Origin: Sinohyriopsis cumingii
Taxonomy: Eukaryota; Mollusca; Bivalvia; Unionida; Unionidae
NCBI GenBank assembly: GCA_028554795.2
Contig: CM068825.1
Coordinates: 151,874,053-151,938,052, forward strand
Length of the DNA stretch: 64,000 nt
Direction of reading: 5' to 3'
Position 1 is the first letter of the stretch; every line of letters starts with the position of its first letter. The notes under the pieces were generated by a model. It saw nothing but the letters and a program-made list of their open reading frames with translations, was not told where the DNA came from and did no database searches. This document shows, in pieces, positions 55,890-64,000 of the stretch. Position numbers and translations under genes: made by a program.

Positions 55890-58800
55890 TTGGGGGGGGG
55901 GCACCAGACAGATGCCCCCCCCCCCTCCTAATTTAAAAAATTATTTTATGTGTTTTTGTGTTTTCCCAGATTTGTTGTATTGTGTTATTTCATCGTTTTT
56001 TGTAGTAACGTGAATTAGGATTTCGGGTATTTTTTTCCATCCCTAGTGTATCTATAGGGGTGCATCTCCGAGAGTGATTTCAATTATCCTCTCGGGTTAC
56101 TTCCCCTAGTTTGCTTTTTCTGTGACCTTGCTAGGGTCTCCTAAATCCCGTGTTTGTTATATGTTTGTGCTATATGTTATGTATGCTATATTGTGTTATT
56201 GTTGGGATAGCATTTACATCAAATTCTTGCAGTGTATCAGTTTTCCTATTATATTCCGTGTTTATAATACAACGGAAATTTTATTAATTTTGAATTTGGA
56301 AGATTGGTGATATCCCCTTAATGTTTTGAATCTTAGTGATTCTTATGAAGTGTATTAAATTCACCTTTCTTTATGAGATGAGAATGAGCTCCAGTGGGGG
56401 TTCACTTTTTTAATTTTTATGTGTCTCCCCCATGGAGCAGGTCTGTCTTGTAATTATAAGTGTTCCAAAAGTTCGTCACAATATTGGTAGTTGATGATGA
56501 TTTACAAAAAAAAAAAATTATTTTAAATTAAGTTAAATTTTAAATTCCAAAATTCAGATTTTTCAAATCTTTAAAATTTGAAAAATAGATTTCTTTTCAC
56601 ATAAAATATTTGTTAGTGTAAGAGGATAAATAGATAGATGTTCATTTTATATTTTTAGGTTTTCTAATATCTCAAGAGGGTTCTTTTCCAGACTCTTACA
56701 TGGGCCTGTTCACTTCGCGTAGCGCCATGTGACATAGCCCCATGGCATCATTATCTGTACTTTCCCTCTTGAAAGCTATTATAAGTTAAAATTTTACTGG
56801 CCCACAAATTTTTATAGTATTAACTATAAAACTTTAAATTTTGTATAAAGTCTGTTTGTTAAAATTACCATCCAGGTATAATATACATTGTGGTTTGTAG
56901 TTATCATTTATATTTATTTCATCTATTATGTTTTCCCTAGTGTTTAATGTTTCCCTACAATTTAAAATTAAATGTCTTTTAGTATATGGACCTGTTTTGC
57001 ACAGCGGACATTTTGGCGGTACCCTGACCATATGCCGTCTCGCTGCAGCCTCTCCTGTCAACCACGCATCATGCATGTATTTGAAGGCGAGGCTTTGTAT
57101 TTTCAAAGAACCTAGTTGGGACCAGTGCCCCCATGCCCTTTTCCAGTTGACATATAGGTTTTCTCTTTCCACTTTACATTGTATATTTTTGGTAATGTCG
57201 TTCCGAATCCATTTATATGAGAGTTTTTCGTCCAGGTCCCAAAATTCTTTTCCATCCCTATATTTCATTAATAAATCTTTTATACTTTTAAATTTCCTAG
57301 GAGTTTCTAATAGTTTCATAACTTTGTTGTTTTTATAAATTCCCTCCCTGTTCCGTAAAACGAAACCAAACCAATATATATAAATCCCTCCCCAAGGTAA
57401 TTTCGGGTCGTCATTCAGTCGTTTAAATCTATTTAAAATATTTGTAGTTTTTAAAATTATGGGACTTGGTATCCCTATCCCCCCCCCCCCAGTTCTCTTG
57501 ATTTATACAGAGTTTCTTTTATAATATAGTGTAATTTAAAGTCACATATGTAGTTAATTATGATTTTATCTATATTATTGAGTATTATATTACTTATATT
57601 GGTGGACTTCATTATATAGTTAAGGTTTACGTACATGTATGTTTTGGCCACTTGGGCCCGTTCCATTAGACATAGCGGCGTAAGTGTCCAGATATCAACA
57701 TTCCGTTTTATCTCGCTTTCCATTTTTTTACAGTTATCCTTCTCTTCGTTTTTCCCAAAGCAAACCCCAAGTGCTTTAACGGTATCTTTAAATACATGGG
57801 CTGGTATGGTTGAATGCCTACCACGCCAGTTACCTATCTCTAGTATTTCCGTTTTGTCCTGATTTATTTTAGATCCCGACGCTTGTCCAAATTTTTCATA
57901 TTCCTTTATTAGGTGCACAAAGGATTTCCGATCATCTAAGAAGTTGGTGCAATCATCTGCATGTTGTAGCATTTTCACTTCATCTGTAATATTCGGAACT
58001 TTTATACCTTTAATTTCCTTGTTTAGTTTTATGCTGATACTTGGCATTTCGATTGCTATTACATATAATAGCATAGATAGTGGGCACCCTTGCCGCACTG
58101 ATCTTTTTATGTCAAATTTTTCTGTCATTGCTCCGTTATTTTGTACTCTGGATGTTATATTAGAATATAGTATTTTAGTCCATTTTCGGAAAGTTTCTCC
58201 GAAACCAAGTTTTTCTAAGACTTTCTGTATATAGTTGTGCTCAATTCTATCAAAGGCTTTTTCCTGATCAAAAAGTACCATGGCAGCTTTTTGTCACTTG
58301 TTATGTAAATAATCTATTATTGCAGTTATGTTTAAAATGTTGCTTTGTATATCCCTATTTTTTGGCCCACAAGTTTGGTTTATATTAATTATGTCCCCTA
58401 TCTTAAAATTCTACTCAAAATCTTGTAGTCTGTGTTAAGGAGGGAGATGGGCCTCCAGTTTTTCAGATCTTCTTTGTCCCCTTTTCCTTCATATATTAAA
58501 ATAATGATTCCCTGTTTCATCGTTCCTGACATTTCCTTATTTTTTAAAAGTATATTATTGTACAACCATTCGAGAATGGGCAACAACTCTCCACAAAATA
58601 CCATATAGAATTCTGCAAAGAGTCCATCTCCTCCCGGTGATTTTCCCTTATTCATGGTCTTTATACTTTCTAAAATTTCTTCTTGTGTGATAAAGTCATC
58701 ACAAAGTTTTTTAAAGTCATGGTTAATTTTCTCACAGGGAATTTTTTCTAAATAATCATCAATTTTACTCCCTGCTATATTTTGTGATTCATAAAGTGTG

Positions 58801-59668
58801 GCATAATAGTTTTTAATATGTTTCATAATTTCCCCTTTTTCTGTTATTGTTGTTGTTGTTGTTGTGTTTATTTTTATTTTATCTAAAGTTTTATCTCCCC
58901 CCATTCTTTTCTCCTCCCTTTTATATAGCCCCTCTACTTTTTTATATATCCCCGTATATTTTCCTGCCCTAATTTCTCTACCCCTGCTTTCTATTTTATT
59001 TATCTCTTCCAATCTGTTTTTTAAATTGGTCTCTATATCATTAATGTTTGGTTTTTGCATTTGGTGTCTAATCGCTTCCCTTCCCATTTTTAGTTTCTTA
59101 CTTTTAAATTACAGTGTTCTATAGCTAATTTTTTAAATTTAACTTTTAATTTTTCCTATTCCAACATTATATCTATATTTTCCCTACTTTTAAGTTCTTC
59201 TATCTCCTGTTTGGTATTTTGTATAAAATCTGTATCTTTTAGGATCGAATTGTTTAACATCCACCTTCCTTGCCCCCATTTTATTCTATTTTTAATTGTT
59301 ATAGTCATGTTTATAAGTTTGTGGTCAGATATTTTAAAATCGGTTATATTAGTTTCTCTGTGTATATTTATATTATAATTATTGCAATCAAATTTATCTA
59401 AACGACTTCCTTTATTTATTTTATAGTCATAGGTAAAATGTTTCCTTAATAAATTTTGTACTCTATAAACATCTATCAATTTGTATTTTTTAATAAAATA
59501 TTCCATTTCTGGTTTAATTCTAATGTCATTTGGTGCCAGGTTTCCCTCCCTATCTATATTATCTCCCACCCAATTAAAATCACCCCCTATAATAAGATTT
59601 CCTGTAGCATATTTCTCTATATATTTAGTTAAATGTTCTAAAAAGACTTTCTTTTGTTCCCTGTTTGC

Positions 59669-59736
<68 letters not shown>

Positions 59737-60061
59737 TATGTGTATTTCTTCAATTATAATATGTATCATCCTACCTTTAAAAACCCCTTCTACTTCTACT
59801 CTATCCCATGATAATCTCCTTTTATTTTTAATTAAAGTTGCCACCCACCCCCCCTTTAGTATCTGTATGTTCATAATCACTGATTAGTAAAATACCGTCC
59901 AGGTGACTTTCAAATGTTACTTTTATGTCATCTTTAAACCCATTGTGCGTTTCTTGTATGAATAACACATCATAATCTAAATCTTTCGGAAATTTAAATA
60001 ATTTTTCTCTATTGATACCATTTACATTAATAGACAGGAGTTGCAAGTTTTTTCCTTCCAT
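55890..60061 (-). pseudogene. L1/Tx1-type LINE ORF2 and 3' UTR (copy B)
   Basis: ORF2 starts at 60061 with MEGKNLQLLSINVNGINREK, the endonuclease N-terminus. IQETHNG, then IIGGDFNWVGDNIDREG and ISDHKLI follow (59156-59674). RT motifs are GKSPGGDGLFAEFY, LKNWRPISLLNTDYKILSRI (58398-59087), LFDQEKAFDRIEH, RQGCPLSMLLYVIAIE, LQHADDCTNFL and a C-terminal CPLCKTGPYTKRHLILNC zinc knuckle (56834-57319). Lesions are frameshifts near 59870 and 59680, a break near 58390, HADD in place of the usual YADD/FADD box, and a break near 57480. The 3' UTR of about 950 bases ends at a G-rich hairpin near 55893. The element is relatively young but defective. Confidence 0.92.
59679..59735. repeat. (TA)n microsatellite inside the LINE endonuclease
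   Basis: A TA run of about 57 bases lies between codons for IHIINIY and MPANREQKK, which would be adjacent (..NIYMPAN..) in an intact endonuclease. Confidence 0.95.
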
Positions 60062-60680
60062 TCCTGTCTCTTACCAGGGTGTTGCTTTTTGTTTATATTA
60101 ATTTTACAAATATAATTTGAAATATAGTTTATCTGCTTAGTTGTGAATTTTCGGGGGGGGGGGGGCACTGGTTTCCCTACCCCCCTCTGATGAAATTGTA
60201 CTGTTTAAACTTTCTACTGCACTTGTGACTGTTGTTTGTATCGTACTTTCCATTTCTGTATTGTATGTTTGAATTAATTCCATTGTTGTTTCCTTGTTTC
60301 TTGTGTCTTCCTCTATTTCCGTTTCGTATTCTGTGTCTGTTTCCGTTTCAGTTTGTCCCTTTTTTCCCCCCCTCGCTATCGTTTTCTGGATCTGTTTCTT
60401 CTTCTTGTATCTCTATTTCTCTTTTCCTGTTTGTTCTTCTTCTTCCTCGATATTATCTTTTCTTGGGGAGAATTACATCTGAACTTCTTTTTGACCTCCT
60501 CCTCTTGGGCATCGGTGTTGACTTTAGGGGGGTTGCTGTCTGGAGGCTATCTTCTTGTTGGGTGCTTTCGTTTTCCAGGACGTCATATCTATTTTTTGTC
60601 GTTATTTCCTCATTTCTTTGCACTTCCACTCTGGTGGTTTTGTTCGGACTCAGGTAGTGTCATTAATGCACATTTATCAT
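60062..60680 (-). pseudogene. remnant of LINE ORF1 C-terminus (copy B)
   Basis: Upstream of ORF2 on the same strand, a broken frame reads TRVEVQRNEEITTKNRYDVL, then KSTPMPKRRRSKRSSDV, then an acidic stretch (EIEIQEEETDPENDSEGG, TETDTEYETEIEED). A proline run encoded by a C12 tract follows, with basic residues that run past the ORF2 start. 'NRYDVLENE' is a common phrase near the end of LINE ORF1. At least two frameshifts are present. Confidence 0.6.
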
Positions 60681-60699
60681 GGTGGCATTTACCTGGAGT

Positions 60700-61657
60700 T
60701 TTCATTCAATGATGCCGATTACACCATATATGCCAGTTAGTTATACGACATTTCACACCAATCAAAACGTATTATCACGGCATTTCCAGTCACAAACACC
60801 TATCCGTGTTATTGTTGATGACGCCTGTAGTATCCGTTGTGATTACAACAATAAAGGTAAGGCTCTATTCTTATCAATGTATATGATTACGTAAAACTGA
60901 AATAAATTTGACTCTTTGATTAAGGTCCTGCCGTCCGACTGATAATGGTATTAATACATTGTTCTCTGTTTAATCTGTAACCCATGCTTTGATTGTTCAG
61001 ACAAAGAATACGATAAAGTCTGTACCAGAGTAGTTATATGAAATTGAACAATGTTTTCTTATGAGATCTAGCCGAATGCACTGCTGTCTTGCTGAGCTAT
61101 GAGTCGGTATTTGACCGCCAGATAACAATAGCTCTGGTATGTACATTTGAAAAGAATTCCAGGCTTCAGTCTAGAGTGTTTTGAAACCAGTTTCAAACAG
61201 TCGCTTTAGTTTCAAAAGACTAATGGAACTACTATCCTTAAAATTATTTATTTCAAAAGTATTATTGTTAGATAGCTATGGTAAGCGTCTTCGCAAGCGA
61301 TCTACTATTGTGGGTAAGTTAGGGTAGTGTATTTGATACATAAATATTTGAAAAATAAGTGTGTATGGAAAATTGGTATTTCAGATTATTAGTCAACTTT
61401 AAAGGATGAAAAAAAAGTCCACGAAGAAAACAACCAGGAACATGTAATGCTAATGAAGTACATTTTAAACGATCCAAAGTTGTAAAGGCTAAACATCTAC
61501 GTGGTTACCTCTCTTAGATGAAGCGGAAAGAAATCGGTACTACCAAAATTGCTAAAGCGCAAGTTTATCAGAACATTGTCTTCAGATTAGTCGACATCTT
61601 TACATACGTCATGAGAGATATCGCGCTTATAAGAAATAATAATAATAATAATAATAA

Positions 61658-61688
<31 letters not shown>

Positions 61689-63040
61689 AAGAAAAAGAAG
61701 AAGAGCAGAAAGAGAAGACGATAGAGATGGAAAAGGACGACGATGATAATTGTGATTATTAATATTATTGTTGAAAAAGTACCTACACATTTCCTTTTTT
61801 TATATTTTATCTTTTAATAAAAGTAAAGGACAAAGGGTATATTTTTAACAAAAGTAACAATGTTTTAATTATGTGCTAAATATTTGATTGAACAACATAA
61901 ATGTGAAACGCGTGTAACATATTTATCAAAAATACCACCAGAGGCGCAGACTGCTGACACAGTTTTTGTTTACCACATTCATGCAAGCGCACCCAACAAA
62001 TGAATATTATTTATTTAATTATTTTAAACGATTTACGTATCTTAATTTTATCATTACATTTTTCTTGTATTACCAGATACTATTAAATACATGTCATTTT
62101 ACTGTCTCTAGATCAATGCGCATACAAAATTTATTACTCAGCATAAGCATCGCATATTTGTCTCGATGCATTAAAAAAAAACGTCAAGATAGTGACATCG
62201 CGTTTATTTAACATTAAGAGACGATAATTAATTTGAGCTGTTTTTATTTTCCCTTGAAATCGGAATTGCCTTTTATCTCCAAACAGAACGGATTATTAAG
62301 GGGAAAACATTGTATACATATCAAATGCATCACAAATTATCTTAAGTTTGTATTATGACATCATGTTTGTAAAAATTGCCATTTTGTCAGACTACAATTT
62401 TAATCACGTTGAGAACATTTTCCATGACAAGGTACGGTGTAGATGTTGACCTAATCATCTAATAAATGACGTAACTTTCAGATGGATAAAACATAGTTTT
62501 AACGAGCAAAAACGCTTCTAGCTGCAGTATCCGACCAGAAAGGGTTTTACTTGCGTTGCTTTGTGCTGTGAATCCACATTTATCTTTTAAAGTTCGTACG
62601 CTTCTGCTAGAATTGCTAGTAGATGAATTTGTGAAGTCGCAATCCTAAATTCGAAGCTATGTCAATATCGTTTCAATCGGACCTTCACTTCTTTGAAGTC
62701 GACGTTTTCAATCTTTAAGTATTATTCTTCGATCGAGAATAATCCCGATATCGAACACGTGTGATTATTTTTGAATCAATCGCTGTAACCGATGAAAGCA
62801 AAAGCCAATTTAACACTTCTCGATTTATCCAGTTCAGAGTTTTATTTTGCTCATGTGGACTAAGTGTCATGTGTTTTAAATTTTGTCTTCATGGATGATT
62901 CCTAAACGTTCAAAACAATCTCATTTCTTAAACACACTATACACGCAAACATGCTTATATACTGGGCGGATTTGGTTTATAGAATTTTTGGCAATCAGTT
63001 GAGGTGTATGACATATTTAACCATAACTATTATCACACTT
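60700..63040. other. intergenic sequence, one simple repeat
   Basis: (AAT)n followed by (AAG)n occupies 61635-61705. The rest has no recognisable exon or element. The piece 62470-62800 is a little richer in CpG words than its surroundings, but I cannot call a promoter. Confidence 0.45.
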
Positions 63041-63044
63041 TTAC

Positions 63045-63960
63045 AGTGGTACGAGTCTATCCCCTTAAAATAAGTAACAGAAAAGAGTGAAGACAACAAG
63101 ATTTGTAAAATTTAATAAATAATTTAGTTCCCTTGAATACAAAGTAAAAAATGAGAAGAAAAAAACTTACGGTATTGTGAATTAAATCCCCAAATAATCC
63201 AAGAATTAAAGACACAAGTCCTAGTAATAAAAAGTCCTGAATAAAACTCAGTTCAAGTCCCGAAGAGATCCAAAATTGAAGGCGATGCCGTGTCTGTAAA
63301 TGGTCTGCGAAGTACTGATGTGTCAAAAATCTTTTGTTGAATCACAGAAATATTATTCCAGGTTTGAATTCAGTATAAATTCCAATGAATGTCTTTATCC
63401 AATAATTTTATCAGAGCACTTTTGTTTTTCCAGAGAAAATAATCACTTGAATTCAATCATTTGAAGAAAATAAAATTCAGCTCAAACTGGTCACAACATA
63501 ATCCAACTTAAAGTGCAAGATGTTAAAGCACGACTAATCCTCACAGTCAGAAGATAATGCTCTGCTTGACCCCAGGTCGCAAATTAGCATTTTCTAAAAC
63601 AACCATTACCTAACCATTATCTAATGGGGAAAAAACCTTCTAGAATGATTTAATGAGCCTTGTTTACTTACAACACAATAGCGTATAAAATTCACTTTGG
63701 AATCTCCAAACCCCTGTCCCAAATCAACATGTTTACCTGAATAATAATTCGGTTAATAAGCTCATACAAGAGAATAATGAAGCTATTATTAGTTGTTTAC
63801 ATAAATGAATTTTTTTAAAAAAAGTCAATCAGATCAAGCAGAAATGAACTAAATGCTGGATAAGGTCAAGTCCAGCAAACACTGTTATATTACAATAAAA
63901 TGTAACGGAATACAAAAATTAAAACTAACAAACAAGCAATTAAATTAAATATACATAACA
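63045..63960 (-). mobile_element. unclassified ~1-kb repeat, copy 2
   Basis: This is the second copy of the element at 48770-49785, in the same orientation, with the same conserved acttacggt (minus-strand splice donor) at 63165-63175. It is followed directly by a SINE head at 63961. Confidence 0.6.
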
Positions 63961-64000
63961 CGACCGCTCCGGTGGCCTAGTCGTTAGAGCGTCCACCCCG
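63961..64000 (+). mobile_element. tRNA-derived SINE, cut by window end
   Basis: The final 40 bases, cgaccgctccggtggcctag .. tcgttagagcgtccaccccg, match the head of the SINE at 53120 with a few differences, including box A. Confidence 0.85.

Noticed and set aside
60232..60712. Plus-strand open frames of 119-141 codons rich in F, L and S
   Set aside because: They are antisense to the acidic, repetitive ORF1 remnant of the minus-strand LINE.
62470..62800. Possible promoter or first exon of another gene
   Set aside because: Only a slight rise in CpG words; no start context, splice pair or protein motif could be supported.

Overview
This is an AT-rich animal nuclear sequence. It has GT-AG introns, abundant minisatellites, several families of non-LTR retrotransposons (LINEs), tRNA-derived SINEs and DNA-transposon remnants. 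A lophotrochozoan, most probably a mollusc, is the best guess. The support is a 161-bp insert at 30950-31110 that looks like a short RTE/SINE tail common in bivalve and gastropod genomes, plus the tRNA-SINE type at 53120. The species cannot be fixed from this window.

The only cellular gene I can support is on the + strand from 1021 to 24742. It is the 3' part of a formin gene: eight exons encode most of an FH2 actin-nucleation domain, and a 12-residue tail then ends in a stop. The wording of the FH2 domain and the very short tail with no DAD regulatory segment fit delphilin (GRID2IP) better than the DAAM, DIAPH, FMN, FHOD or INF2 classes. The 5' exons lie left of the window.

The introns are full of mobile DNA: TTAA-bounded MITEs (2483, 12045), a nested palindromic TTAA-repeat cluster (13971-16342), a hAT-like element carrying its own minisatellite (7011-9386), hairpin MITEs (1290, 9400, 9590), a 41-bp array of about 30 copies (19790-21040) and a 24-bp array of about 50 copies (21565-22830).

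From 25 kb to 64 kb no host gene is recognisable. In order, this part holds an L2/CR1-like LINE remnant (minus, 25250-26985) and a 59-bp minisatellite interrupted by a retroposed insert with target-site duplication (30035-31335). Next come a 3.6-kb DNA transposon with inverted ends and a decayed DDE-type transposase, sitting in a TTAA of another minisatellite (31839-35481), and a Tigger/pogo-like MITE (36340-36910). A 56-bp array (39420-40830), a decayed long-period satellite from which a 48-bp array has expanded (38520-43150), a second RT pseudogene (plus, about 43160-44300) and a third, EN-RT LINE remnant (minus, 44978-47170) follow. The last part has a ~130-bp repeat with TA/TG expansions (50520-51470), a hAT MITE with a perfect 8-bp duplication (51479-51805), a 42-bp array (51895-52450), a tRNA-derived SINE (53120-53410), two minus-strand L1/Tx1-type LINE copies (53785-55373 and 55890-60680), and two copies of an unclassified ~1-kb repeat (48770, 63045). 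The window ends inside another SINE.

The main interest is structural. More than ten minisatellites lie in 64 kb, and several can be traced to a seed: a MITE hairpin, an older satellite unit, or a codon run in a LINE endonuclease. The TTAA transposon has a transposase-like protein whose superfamily I cannot name.
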